Shown here one piece after another: positions 12,181 through 24,354 of a stretch of 60,000 bases of DNA (position 1 is the stretch's first letter; each line of letters opens with the position of its first letter). A model generated the notes under the pieces. It was not told where the DNA came from, did no database searches, and worked only from the letters and a program-made list of their open reading frames with translations. This DNA comes from Polytrichum commune (lineage: Eukaryota > Streptophyta > Polytrichopsida > Polytrichales > Polytrichaceae), in assembly GCA_950295325.1 (NCBI GenBank), contig OX485803.1, positions 22,632,001 through 22,692,000 of the forward strand. The letters are read 5' to 3'. The translations under genes were made by a program, and so were the position numbers.

Positions 12181-13380
12181 GTATCAAGAGGTCATGGTCT
12201 AATATTTTAGATGTAGTCTTTAGGGTATCATAGATATAAATCATCATTAAAATTTTCAATTAGGAATGAATAATAAATGTAATTTAATAAACACAAGTTA
12301 AATAACTGCTTGAACTTCTTAAGATATATATGGGCTATAGATTACACCAGTCCGTTACCAATCAATTTTGACACATACAACATATTAAGAACTTAATCTT
12401 CTATAATTTCATAAAAGATTGTGCAAGGTTGGTAGTTTGAAAGATATAATTGGTTGAGTTTTTAATAATCAATCTATAGTCTATTGTCTAATTTGTGTTG
12501 TTTATTGTTTATTGTCTATTCAAGTGACCCTTTGTCTATAGCCAATCCCCTAGCTAAAGCCAAATGGACTTAATCTCAATTTCTATAACAACAACTGTTA
12601 GGCATTTTTTTGGATAAGTAGGATTTATTACTGAAAGTTAGTATGTTTTAAGATCAGAAGTAAGGTTAGAACTCAACAATAGTGAAAATGGACGTTTAGT
12701 AAGGATGAAGTGGAAATGACTATTTTCAGTTGACCTGACCATAGACTAGAGCTGAAAAATCAGTTGGTGTCGAGGTCACCTTCAACCCTCAGCCTTAGAC
12801 GGTGTAACCAGCTGCTGAACCGGTTTACACGGAAGTCACTCCCACCAAAATTAGACCTTTCTAGGTTTCCATTTCTATGAAGGTGGTTGCTATTCAACCA
12901 TTTCTATTCTTCCAAATATTCCAAGAATGTTATATTAAGAGAGAATGTAGCTTTGATAGGTCTCAAGCATACTTCCTCCCTAATGCAAGTTCATTCACTT
13001 AGATAGTCTAAGAATTTCCTTATTCATTCATCAAGAATTCATTCATCAAAGAGTTTGTTCCAGTTCCTATTCAAATTCGCATTCCCCTAAATCCTCTTTC
13101 CCTCATTTAGAATTCCATTATCCTCAATCAAGTTCACAATCTTTTACTTTTGAGCGTTTATTAATCATATTTAACAAACCATCTAGATTGGTATGATGTA
13201 ATAACTTCAATGTAAGATTTGACTACTTGATGGTCTTCGAATTCCCTTATTCTCGAATGATGGCTCAAAGCCTTCTTAATGTCTTCAATTACTAGAGCTT
13301 CTTTTGTTTGGTTTCCCTTTGACTTCTCTAATTGTGAGTTTCAATCCTCCGGTCTTGAAAGGTTCATCCGGTCCTCATTC

Positions 13381-13430
13381 TTCAAGTGATTCTTCTTCAA
13401 GCGATTCTTCTTCAAGCGATTCTTCTTCAA
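13381..13430. repeat. 15-base tandem repeat, 3.3 units
   Basis: Three units of TTCAAG(T/C)GATTCTTC in exact register at 13381, 13396 and 13411, followed by a partial unit. The following 140 bases keep a CTTGAAAAG / CTTAGTCTT pattern and look like an older, decayed extension of the array. Confidence 0.9.
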
Positions 13431-13609
13431 GTCCCTTTTGCCCTTAATCTTGAAGGAGTCTTCAATCTCCTTGAAAGGCCTTCGTTGGGAAAGAAAGCTC
13501 CTTAGTCTTGAAAAGAAATCCCTTAGTCTTCCAAAACGCCTTTAGTCTTGAAAAGAAACCATCTTAGATTTCGGTCTTGAAAATCTCCGTCTTAGATTAT
13601 ATTTAATCA

Positions 13610-14075
13610 ACGAAGACATACAATCTTGAAAAGTTAATCGCATTGCCATTTAATGTTGCACTAAATGGTATTAATCAATAAAAGACAATTGACTACACCA
13701 AAGTGCCCTTGGCTTCGGTAAAGAGACAAAAATGGGTTACTTCTGCAAGACTATTGACTATGATTATGCCTACGCTTGTGCACTACACTTGGTCCAACTA
13801 AAATGAACTTATAGCCACACTATTGCATGGGAGATTAGAGTGAGGTGAAAGACTATCACAATTGCATGTATGGCACATGAGTGATTTTATAACTTTTTTT
13901 ATCCAAATATGAACTAGTAATGCTTATTAAATATGAAAGACTCTATAATAATTATGTGATTGTCCTAACAAAATATATTTGTGACATCTAGATGTTATTT
14001 GAATCACCTTTTGAGTCTTCCCTGATTGTTCCCTAATTGTTTGTCATAACCAAATACTAAACTATATTGTTAGGA
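13610..14075 (-). repeat. LTR-like repeat, copy R4
   Basis: Same family and orientation as R1 at 7290-7780, including AATCGCATTGCC, GATTATGCCTACGCTTGTGCAC, GTCCAACTAAAATGAAC, AATTGCATGTA and TCACCTTTTGAGTCTTCCC. It points opposite to the gypsy coding remnants that start shortly after, so it is not a 5' LTR of that copy. Confidence 0.55.
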
Positions 14076-14399
14076 AACTACTAATAGGCTTGGATCTTGA
14101 ATAGGGAATTTAAACTAAATCTTTGAGAGATTCAGAAAGTAAAGAAATAAGCTTACAACTATGTCTGAAATTATTTCCAATCCTAAAGTAATAATTTAAA
14201 CTCGCAATTTTAACAAGAAACCAAATGCCTAGAGTCCAAATCCAATGTCCGTTTCTTGGATATTTCCGAAACTAACTTGGGAGAGTTAAACCTTACATGC
14301 TTCGAGGAAGCCGTGGAGAGAATTGTCAAACGAGTTTGTAAATGTCAACTTAAAACACCATCTGACATATTATTTTAAAATAAACAAATTGAAAGTACA

Positions 14400-15006
14400 T
14401 GTCAAACCGAGTCACCTCCACAAATAACGTGTTGGACTTGTAAAGGTCTAGGACACTACTCAAGGAAGTGTGAAGTGAATAAGCTTAAGCTTAAAACTAA
14501 ATTTGTTAGGAAGTTGAAATCAAAAGTGTCGACCCATACAATTGGGTCACAAGCTGATTCCTTATGAGTGTATTATTCCTAACACTAATGTGTCAACTTT
14601 CAAGATGTGGCCATGGGAGCTTAAACCAAAAGAATCGAGCACCCTTGATAGTGAATTATACCAAGAACCACACTTGTTTGCTGCTTTATATCGTTTTTAT
14701 AAAACATCATTTTGGGGAGCCGGAATCCATATTGGACCAAATCATCCAATTTATCCAAAAGGATTCCTAGCCAATTTCCTTAATTTACCGACTCGCCTTC
14801 TAGAAAAGATTTTGGAAAAGGTTTGGAAGAACGGTGAGGGTTTTAATGAAGTTATTATCAATAAAGGATATCCTAGATTGAGAATGGACCGTAGATTTCT
14901 ATTTGTAATCTATAGTCAAGACAAAACTAATTTTTTTTTCAATCAACAAATTTGGTTATGGTTGTTGGAATGGCGGACAATATACCGTTTTTTAAGCATG
15001 TTTTAA
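14400..15006 (+). pseudogene. Zinc-knuckle retroelement fragment, unassigned
   Basis: One frame around 14427-14485 encodes a clean CCHC zinc knuckle (CWTCKGLGHYSRKC) followed by a lysine-rich tail. After a frame change the strand stays open from 14542 to the stop at 15006 (about 154 codons). That part has tryptophan-rich, ordinary protein-like composition (KMWPWELK, FLANFLNLPTRLLEKILEK) and no family I can name. The gag of the gypsy element begins about 600 bases further on and has its own knuckles, so this is either a different retroelement or an unusual upstream part of the same one. I cannot decide which. Confidence 0.4.
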
Positions 15007-15583
15007 TTACAGTCCTTTTGACCCTTGTGCAAGTGTCAACATACCATATTTTTCCGATTCTTCCCTTCAAGGCAAACATTTTGTGAATTTCACAAAATTA
15101 TGCACGAATGGGAGTAGACTAATCGTGAAATGCAATAGATAAAGTAAGACATAGTGAGTATTCACATGTAGTCATATGTAGTTTCCATATTGGAAACTGC
15201 GCATGAAAGATCACATGCAAAAATAGCCTTGGTGAGAAAAATAACCAATTATAAGGCTAGAGAGGATCGTGCAGTTGCTAGAGACTATCAGAGAAGGAAA
15301 GCTTAAAGAAGAAAGATTTGGTTAAGGTTTGTCTTTAATTTGCAAAATGAAAATCTTGATGTGAAACCGAGTCTAGAGAGACAAATATCTATAGAATATA
15401 GAGATCGAGAGGAAACATTATCACCTCTTAGACCACAACAATTATAATTTGGGTCAATATCATGATTTTCACAAGTACCGGCAATCCTAAATCCTTTAAC
15501 ACCTCTACCCTTACCAATATTAGTCTTATTTCCAACATTGTCCCTACCACCCCAAGTACTTCCCATTATGATGGCTAATCCGT

Positions 15584-16264
15584 TTGTTGCACCAAGGATC
15601 ATCCAATAATATAGTACACATCCCATATTTCCTTGGGAGACCAGGATCATATTTTGATACCCATGTAGCAAAATTTAAAATTGTTTGTGCAACCAATGAT
15701 GTCCCGGCTGCTAAATTTCAAGAAGTTTTTGTTGCCTCACTACAGGAAGATGCCTTTGCATGGTATCAAAGACAAGCTCCATTTGCCAATTGGAATACGT
15801 TAAAGACTCCATTCCTGGCTCATTTTAGACCCTTAGGCTTTACCACGAGTCTAAAAGGAAAATTGCGTACTGTTAGAATGGGTATCAAGGAGAGGGTTGA
15901 TACCTCTTATGGCAGAATGCAAAGATATTTTATAGCTTATGGGTAATCATCAAATCCCATATGATTTCATGATGAGTATATTTATCGGCGGTTTATATCC
16001 TATGGAACTGAGAACTCATGTGAAGGAAGGAGCCACTACTACATATGCAGAAGCTCACGCAAAAGCGAAAACTTGGGAGGAATGTAGATTGGAAAATGAA
16101 TTGGTCATATACAGCGATAATACCTATTCCAATGATCCCATTCCCTCACATTCAGGAACTTTATCCATTACTAAAAATGATCATTATTATGTCACTAACG
16201 CATCATACGTGCGAAATTCGAATGCACCATTATATACACAACCTGCAATTAACAAAACCGCTTA
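15584..16264 (+). pseudogene. Ty3/gypsy gag (capsid-like domain), frameshifted
   Basis: Two overlapping frames (15584-15946 and 15939-16265) read as one retrotransposon gag domain with a one-base shift near 15940. Diagnostic text is the FLGRPGSYFDTHVAKF-like start, EDAFAWYQRQ with a NWNTLKTPFLAHF block (the W..L...F pattern of Retrotrans_gag), then MSIFIGGLYPMELRTHVKE. In an intact element gag forms the virus-like particle that packages the RNA. The usual 5' LTR and primer-binding site are not recognisable upstream. It reads into the zinc-knuckle segment and protease after it, so it is one decayed element. Confidence 0.8.
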
Positions 16265-16307
16265 ATAAGAACTTGCAAATGCTAAATATAATAATGCCAT
16301 ATGGAGT

Positions 16308-17185
16308 ATGACCAAACAATTGTTGGAACTATCAATTAAGGTAGCCAACAACATACCTAAGAGACCTCAACCCACAAAAGAACGGCATAATGTATGGTGC
16401 CATAACTGTAAAGGTCAAGTACACCTTGCTAATAAGTGTCCCACCCCAAAAGGGTTTAGATCAAAATGTATATTATGTGGAGGGAATCATGCAGTCCAAG
16501 AGTGTTGGAACCTTAAGCAACAAAAATTTGTTAATCGGGTCAATACTAATCAATCTTGTCCTTGGCAACAAGAACGAAATGGACTAGGGCCTAATGCCAA
16601 TTATAATCCTAAGAGGACCTTCAATTGTCGACCGGTGCCTTCAATGGTTCTTCCAATTGGAACGGACCTCCATCTTATAACCAAAATTATAAGAGGTTTG
16701 ATTCAAACCCGGACGATTCAAGAAAATATCATGTTTGTTATAGATGTAAGGAACTTGTTCATTATGCCTACTGTCCAAATCCCAAGAAACCACATAACTA
16801 TGTTCCTTTGTGTGGCAATTGCAAAATAACAGGGCATCCCACAAATAAGTGTCCTCGTCTTAAGAAAGATTATCCTCCCAATGAGAGAGATTGGAAAAAG
16901 GGAGTACAAGTGAGAATCCAAGATTCAAATGATGAGGGAGAGGGAGCTCAAAATGTAAATCACATCCAACATTCCTCTACTCCATCATCTAGGGAAAAAA
17001 GGGTCAATGCTATAATAACAAGATCTAAAGCTCCACCCGAAGCATATCCAATTATTGATGAAAATAGCAGTGAGCCAAGTGTTGAAGAATTAAGAAATAA
17101 CATGAACGATGATGATCCTAGAAACAAATTACCGGAAGAACCTACTACGGTGCCTAAACCAATTCTACACCCACGGCTTTGCTAA
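16308..17185 (+). pseudogene. Gypsy nucleocapsid region with four zinc knuckles
   Basis: Two frames (16308 to about 16640 and 16625-17185) join across a frameshift. I count four Cys/His knuckles. They are CHNCKGQVHLANKC and CGNCKITGHPTNKC (both C-x2-C-x4-H-x4-C), CILCGGNHAVQEC (x3 before the His), and CYRCKELVHYAYC, where the last spacing is one short and is probably damaged. The knuckles would bind the genomic RNA. Downstream the protein turns acidic and Ser/Pro-rich and contains an NAIITRSKAPPE stretch of the type found before the protease in plant gypsy polyproteins. Most plant Ty3/gypsy gags have one knuckle, or at most two, so four is unusual. Confidence 0.75.
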
Positions 17186-17340
17186 AAGTAGAATTGGTGC
17201 AACAAGTGCCAATATTTTTACCAACACCACCTACACCTCTCAAATCATATACCATTTTGGAGAGAACACCTTCATCAAACATCCCGCATGTTAGGCCTAT
17301 GGAAGTCAAGTCTAAACCTATGCTTTATTAAATACCACAT

Positions 17341-18330
17341 GTGAGGAATTTAAAGTCCAAGTCAAGTTCAAAGCAACCAAGGACAATGGAATTGGCTAAA
17401 GGACTGCAAGAATATGATATTATGCAAGACTTGGATAATCTGCACCCTCAAATTACTATGATACAACTCTTGGCGATTGCGCCTCAATGTCGTACCACAC
17501 TTGGTTCGGCAATGATTCGCAAGAAAACCAAAGTTGTGGAAGTTCATGACGTGACTCTAAGTCGAGATCCCGGTGCACCTGCAGTGGATGTAATAATTGA
17601 CAGGGTAATGGTAATTGGATTTTAGGTTGAAACGTACGGGATCTAGTGTTAATCTCATGAGTATGGAGACAATAGAAGAATTAGGACTCCCTAACATGGT
17701 TCCTACTTCTATCATTCTTAAAATGGCGTATCGAACTCGTACTAAGCCCTTAGGTCAATTATTCCAAGTTCTAGTCCAAATTGTTGGTAAGGAATATAAG
17801 ATTGATTTCATTATATTCCGAACCACTAACGCTAATACAACCCATACTTGGAATATTAGGGAGGCCTTGGTTGATTATAGCGGAAGCTAAAGAAGATTGG
17901 GGTAAGGGTACACTTACTTTAGGCAAAAGTAAGAATAAAACGGTCTTACCTTTGTTTTCTATCCAATATCAAGGAGAGACTCAAGATGAAGGAACTGAAT
18001 TTACTACTGATGAATATGAGACCGAATCCGAAGATACCCCAATCGAATCTATTCGTAATGTTGGTAAACACCAAAGATCATATAATGCAATAGGGATAGG
18101 AGAATATCTACTCCCTATGAAAGATGATGATTCCAATAATGTCATTTTAAGCTGGCAGAAGTATTGTCCAGTCCATAACATTAGAAAAGTTGTTGAACTC
18201 CATCCTCGTAATAAACAATCATCATCATCCAATCCGAAGAAATGGTCTGCCCCATTAAAAGAACCAAAGAGTAAACAACCAACTTTCAAAGAAAAGTGGG
18301 AAGATATCATGTTCTCTTCTAATGCACCTA
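17341..18330 (+). pseudogene. Gypsy aspartic protease region, frameshifted
   Basis: Three frames follow each other: 17341-17625, 17615-17890 and 17781-18368. They carry the hallmarks of a retropepsin. A GSSVNLMSMETIEELGL segment normally follows the catalytic Asp, and an ILGRPWL segment with EAKEDWGKGTLTL marks the conserved C-terminal end. At the expected active site the text is KRTGSSVN, so the catalytic Asp of D-(S/T)-G is lost or hidden by the frameshift near 17620. The C-terminal stretch to 18330 is the acidic connector that leads to reverse transcriptase. The SINE at 18345-18703 interrupts it. Confidence 0.75.
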
Positions 18331-18344
18331 TTAAGAGTTATGTA

Positions 18345-18703
18345 GATAGAAACTCCGGTCCCTTTTAAGGGGCCTGCGTGAATGAAGTGTCTGTTCGTAA
18401 TGCCAATGACCCGATGCCCACCGGACAAGGGGACATTGGGACAATACTACTCTCCCCTTTCGAGGATGGACACTATAGTGACACACTATACTAGTTCCTA
18501 GCTAGCCACTAGTGCCTTGAAGATACCGGACATGGTAATCCCCCCAAAGGGCTTTGAGGTACCCATACAACAAGGTCCAAGGACCCCCCACCATATTTGG
18601 GTGGACTAAGGTGGTGAGCACCACGTCGGCATGGGGAATAGAACCCACAACCTCCTCATTGGGGGCCATGAGCCCTAACCACCAAGCCAAGGCCCGTGGT
18701 GCC
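18345..18703 (-). mobile_element. Full-length tRNA-derived SINE (family 1) with 14-base TSD
   Basis: The insertion is flanked by exact 14-base duplications, TTAAGAGTTATGTA, at 18331-18344 and 18704-18717. Both lie in the gypsy coding sequence, so the old reading (IKSYV) resumes after the insert. On the minus strand the element starts GGCACCACGGGCC. It has an A box (TGGCTTGGTGG, + strand 18679-18689) and a B box (GGTTCTATTCC, + strand 18635-18645) 33 bases apart, as in a tRNA promoter. It ends in GGGACCGGAGTTTCTATC. It should be transcribed by RNA polymerase III and mobilised by a partner LINE. The 113-codon open frame across it is a shadow, not a gene. Confidence 0.9.
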
Positions 18704-19090
18704 TTAAGAGTTATGTATCTAAAGATGTTTACAAAGAAATGAATATAGGAACCGAAGAAGATCCTAAGATCCATTAAAGTACACGAGAAATTATCAAAGA
18801 CTAAATGGCAGTATTGGCATAATTTCTTTAAAAGAAATATCAAAGTCTTTGCATGGACTTATAAAGATTTGAAAGGAGTCCCTCCTGAAGTATGTGAGCA
18901 CAAAATAATACTTGAGAAAGGAACTGCTCCGGTAAGACAAAGACAACATCGTATGAATCCCAAATATTCTTTGATGGTCAAGGAAGAGATAGATAAACTT
19001 CTCGAGGTAGGTTTCATTTATAAAGTACCTTACAATGAATGGGTGTCACCTATTGTTGTAGTTCCTAAAAAGAACAGAAAATTTAACCCT
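18704..19090 (+). pseudogene. Gypsy reverse transcriptase N-terminus, truncated
   Basis: From about 18780 the frame reads KVFAWTYKDLKGVPPEVCEH, then PVRQRQHRMNPKYS, KEEIDKLLEVGFIY and EWVSPIVVVPKKNRK. This is the standard start of a Ty3/gypsy reverse transcriptase (fingers region). The frame holds a stop near 18740 and ends at 19102. The palm with the YxDD catalytic box, RNase H and integrase are all missing. About 100 bases later a polypurine tract appears, so an internal deletion has joined the RT start to the 3' end of the element. Confidence 0.8.
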
Positions 19091-19195
19091 AAGTTAGGTT
19101 AATTGACCTAGTTAGGTCACAATGACTTTGGAATGAATTTGGAGCACTGAATTTAGGTAAGACATTGTTTGATATGAATTCTATGGAATTAAAAG

Positions 19196-19270
19196 ATTAA
19201 GGAGGGGATTATTAGGGTCCCTCTATGCAGTACATGCAATTGCACAGACTCTCCCTTACATCCAGCCATA
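19196..19270 (+). mobile_element. Polypurine tract and start of the 3' LTR (inferred)
   Basis: AAAAGATTAAGGAGGGGAT at 19191-19209 is a purine run like the plus-strand priming site of LTR retrotransposons. It is followed by GCAGTACATGCAATTGCACAGACTCTCCC, which resembles AGTACATGCAATTATGACAATCTCTC in LTR-like copy R2. This supports calling the R1-R4 repeats LTRs of this lineage. The 3' end of the LTR is not clear; it may run to about 19650, where GCATGCCTACGCCATGG resembles the family's GCACAAGCATACGC stretch. Confidence 0.5.
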
Positions 19271-22200
19271 GTCAATTAATCACGAATTGTTATACCATGG
19301 TTTTTCAAAGCAGGGAGTCAAGACTCATCAATAATGTTTTGAACATTTAGTAACCACATATAACCAAGGGTGCCCCAATTTGAACAACATTCTCTCCTGT
19401 ATTAATTGATAATTTAATGGATCATGAAATATTATAGAACAACCCCACAAGATATTTGCTTTCATTTAATATATCTTGGATTTAATGAGGTAGTGGGACA
19501 ATTGTCCTTACTTAGACCAATTGAAAGGCAATATTCTATAAGTTTATGGAACCATAGGCCATAACAAGTTAGTATGCATGCCTACGCCATGGTTCGTTAA
19601 TCTTTTAATTCAATGTGATTTGATTGCACTTTATGCATTGATTTAACTCGCTAACGTTTACAATCATTCACATATTAATTTTATTTTTTTATAGTTCATC
19701 TTTAATTCTAGTCATTTCTAGAGTTTATCATATGGTTCACAAATCAAATGTTTTTATCCCACAATAAGTTTGTTGATTAAAACAAACTTATTTAATTGAT
19801 TTGCATAAGACAATGGCCAATTTAGATGACTGATCGTCCTTAGAGTAAAGTATCTATGTCTATGGAATCAAGTCACATGAGTTTGTGGGTATGTGGCCAT
19901 GTGTAAGTCAGGAGACAATAGTCAAGATGTGTCGTGTGATGGTCAAGTCTTGGATACCTATTATTTTTTTATAGTCCTATGCAACTCTCTATTTTATGGG
20001 TGCTATGGACGCCGCTCACATTTGTTATCCCCGTCCCCATAGGTGACATTCCCTCCTCTTCACCTACCACATCTCTGCAGTTCCAAAAGACCATGGCCTT
20101 GCACCAACTTCGTTCCTTCACACTTTTTCTACAATGTGTTATCCAGTGATGGTTTTTTATAGGTTTCTTACTCCTTCCAAGATTTGGACATAAAAACTTT
20201 ATTAAATATGCTCGAACACGACGATTTTGTCAATAATTTTGCTTTAGACAATTGTTCAATTATTTGACCATTAGTTGCAACATAAAATCTTCATATTGTG
20301 ATTGTACAAGACGATGGTGTTAACAATTAATTTTGTGGGGTGCATACAACTGTCTTTCCAAAATCCAATTTTATCAAGACAATCCACTCAATTGATTAAT
20401 TTCAATGTTTCACACCCTTTCCATTTAATCAAATGTTATGATTATAAGCAAGTGTTGGACATAATATGTAAACCTTCAGTTGAAAATTAATCACATATAT
20501 CAACAAGTTACTCAAACCCTCAGCCTGACTCAAACATCTCTCGGGAATTTCAGTTGATCACTCAAGCATTTTGCTTAAGTTCATGGTCATACACATAAGT
20601 CAATTAGACAAATTCAATATTTTACTGAAAAACGCTCGGTAATCCTTCAGATCTCGCCACTCTTGAGCTCACATCTATGATGGCAATGTTTTAGACAAGT
20701 GATTCACTGAATGAGCTCTCTTCCCAAGGGGCGAATACTACACAACTCGCACAAAGATAATGATCACAACCACCTGCAATTGATACTAGATAATTCCACA
20801 CAATACGGGGTTTCATGCCCTTGAAATTACTGAGATAATTGATTTACACATCTTCTCACTTCTACACATCAACTCTTTCTCACACATTAAGACAATGGTA
20901 GAAATTAACAGGATGATTGATCACGGCCATATATTGCTCAAAGATGTCATTACAAAAAAAAGGTTTCACACCCAATTGTTGTTATGACACCATGGCTCTA
21001 GCGAATTGAAAATCATAAAAAAATCCACTCTCTTTTTGAGAGGGCATAGATAACTATGCTAAGGAAATTCTTGAGTCTATTCTCGATTGCCTCTGACAAT
21101 AGTCTATAGATTTAAATAGAAGAGGCAAGAGATTAGGTTTCGGCCATCAAAGGTTGTGTTTGTCGATAGCCATAAACTCAAGAGGCTTCTAACTTTCTCA
21201 CATGTCTATAGTCCACTCGCTAAAACTCCTCTTCTCCACTGTCCATGATCAAGATACTCATTTTTTTAGTTTGGCTAACCCTATGTATACTCAGTAAGTG
21301 TTAATTTTAGCATTTCAAGACTACATCAACATTCACTAGCAAGAACCTAGCTAACAAATCAAAATTTAATTATTTAAAGGCACAAATTTGGATGACAAAT
21401 ATGCAGTTAAAACTATAATTGTGGGTTTAAGAGCATGTAATTGGTTACACCATAGTATTTTCCCTTGCCAAAAGGAGGCAGGGAGAGATGGAACAAGAGA
21501 AGCATTTTCTTTAGGCAACTTGAGTGTCCCGTTATACTCAGCCAATTTGTCTCCCTCAACATAGTGATTGTGTAAGGTTATAGTTAAACTATCTTGCGTG
21601 AACCGCCTAACAATTGTGGGATTGTAGCTTTGTGATAAAGCTTATGGTTGTCTTTGAATATAAGTTTTACATAGTTGCCGTCAATTGGATGAACCATGTT
21701 TTATTGTTCAACGTTGTGAATGTTTGTCTTGTAATTGAGTTACAATTGAATGTATCGAAAGTTATGAGTGAGTTTGTTTGTGAGTATGGGAGATTTGAGA
21801 TTCATAGAGATTGTAGAAATTGTAAGAGTGTATGTGTGTGGAATGAGAATAATGTTTTCTTAATGAGTTGCAATTGATTACAAATGTGAGAAAAAATATG
21901 ATGTGTGAGCAGGTTAGAAATACTTTTTGAGAGAGCAAAAGTGCATATGAAAGAACCAATATAGTAGAAAATAAGTAAAGAGGAAAAATTTGAGGATATA
22001 AAGAATTTATCAAGAATAAGGTAGATATAGATATATAAGATTGAACGATAGGCTTTGAGAGATTGACGATATGGTGAAAACACTGCCCGAGAATTAAGAA
22101 TATTTTTGTGCAAAAAAAAAGAGGAAACATCAAATAATTTTGATTTGAGAATGATCAAATGAAAATATTGGCTAATTGTCAATTGAACACTTGAGCTTAA

Positions 22201-24340
22201 GAGCAAATGTAAAACCATTCGGCAAGGAAGGTGTTAATACAAAGATTCAAGTAAATCATATCTTGCTAGTGCTCAAAGAGAGAAATTTGAGTGATTAGGA
22301 CAAAGCAAGGAGGAAGATAATCAAATGAACGTGGAAAGAAAGAGACCATTGTGAACTAAGATTGAGAGGGAATTACCTAGATTACAAAGGGTTATTTGGG
22401 AGAGGAACAACTTGAGTATAACTAAGTCATGTGAAATACAATTGAAGTGTTAGGATAGAGATGGTCAAGGGTTAGTATGTGAAAGAGGTTACTTAACTAT
22501 TGTGGAAAACATGTGAAGGATGGAAAGGTTATATATGAATCTTAGATTGATATCTAGTCTATGAACTATGATCTATGTGAGAGGAATGTGAGTTAACCAT
22601 ATTAACTATTGTCATGTGTGTTACCCTGATTGTTATTGTTGTTGTCGTTGCAAGTTGTGCATGGAAGCCAAGACTATATAGCTTGGTATTAGTTTAAGTT
22701 GTAAATTGCAAAGTTGTGAGTAATAATTAAAATTTGAAAGCAATGAAAAAATGATAAATGTTGCATTGGAATCAACATTGACATGTTGATGAAAGAATTT
22801 TTTGTAATTTGAAAATGCATTGGCCAATAGTTACAAAGACAATTGTTACACTTTACTGTCAAGGATTATGAAATTACATACCACATCCAAAAGATAAGAT
22901 CGAATGAGATTTTAAAAGGGAGGTCGTGAAAAGAACCCTTGAGAGAGAGAAGTGAAAGACATGTCACTTGTGTTTGTAGAGTGAAATAACAATCATTTTG
23001 TGCAGTAATGACCACATGCATCTAACAAACACTAGTTAAGCCTTCCTTGAGAGTTTGTACCTTGGGTTTTGGTTATTTTTAGTCATATTAAAATTTAACC
23101 ATGTTAAAGGATTTTCACACTCCTTCCTTGCTCCGTTAACTAGTTCACCATTAGTCATGTCCAAGCTTTGCCAAAACACATCCTTAGCTAGTTCTTAATC
23201 CTTAGAATTTTTTTTCAGCACATATTACCCTAAACTTCATGTTTAGCGCCTAGAACATGCTTGGAACCTTACCTACCAACTCACATTTTTTGCTCGATCA
23301 ACTAGTTCTTGGAGGTTGTTCCCACAAACTAAGCTTGGATCTAGTGTCTCTAACCTTCGACCAAAACATGATAGAGTTTTCGGGTCATTCTCGCCACTTT
23401 AATATTGCCAACCAACTGATTTCTTTGGTAGATATGCCAACTTCTGAAGGTGGTTTTGCAAACCAAGTCCATGTATAGTCTTTCCAACCTCATACCAACC
23501 TACAGTAATGTTTTTAGGTGATTCCGACCACTTGCATGAGACGTCCTATCATGTGTGTCACGTCCACGCACCCACCCTAACTTTCTAATGCATTTCTAGG
23601 CAATACATCTGAAGCTATTTGATGCACACTTTCACTAACACACTCAACACCTTAGCCTTGTCAATCGTAATGAACATGTTAGCTTACAAGAAGATCAACA
23701 ATAAGATAATACCAATAACGAGTCTACTTTTCAAATTCTTTTCTCAACACTTTACTGCTTGTTTTTCAAGGATTGTTGTTTGTTTGTACTACCACATAGT
23801 TTCAAGATGCTTCATGTCCAAATCTAAAACTCACAAGCTTCCACACACTCTCTAAGTTGTCTTCACATGTATGAACTAAAAGAGCCAAAAGGCTCTAGGA
23901 ATACCCATGTATAATTAAAAACAACTACCTACTAAATGGTTAAACTTAGTAAGTTGACACCTTGACAAAACATTGTAACTAGTTGTTATGACGCGTTTAT
24001 ACACTTGTCTAGCACCAAGGCCACATATTTACCACTACTAAACATAGTGTTTAGCAGTAAAATAGATAGAAAACCAACTAGTGTTGGCTTTAACAACTAG
24101 TTGTACTGAGGACATATTTGACGTCAACCACCAAAATGTCGTTTCTAGCCATTCTCATCATCTATGGCTAATAACTAGTATGCATTTTATGAGTTGGTTT
24201 ACCAAGGTCATGTTCTTAAACATAGTGTTGAATGCTACATTAACAAACTACATTTTGACGCCGTTTTCCAAGGAAGGCAGAGATCGCCTTAAGGCCAAAA
24301 AAGAATAATTTTCATGGTTAGACACATTAATGCCTAGGAG
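19271..24340. other. Intergenic, no gene recognised
   Basis: About 5 kb without a recognisable domain. The open frames on the minus strand at 21762-22218 are Ser/His/Leu-rich, overlap each other and sit in GAGAAA-rich DNA, so they look like composition artefacts. The 23257-23855 frames are likewise uninformative. Part of the left end is probably the 3' LTR of the gypsy remnant. Confidence 0.4.
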
Positions 24341-24354
24341 AACAACCTTACACA

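Noticed and set aside
14400-15006. Endogenous plant pararetrovirus coat protein
   Set aside because: A single zinc knuckle is not enough. I see no movement protein, no matching protease-RT and no tRNA-Met primer site, so I left it unassigned.
18502-18843. 113-codon minus-strand frame with WWLGLMAPNEEVVGS
   Set aside because: This is translation of the SINE tRNA head. Such strings are a known source of false proteins.
21762-22218. Two overlapping minus-strand frames of 123 and 138 codons
   Set aside because: Ser/His/Leu-rich shadows of GAGA/GTGT-rich DNA in two frames at once, without motif or intron evidence.
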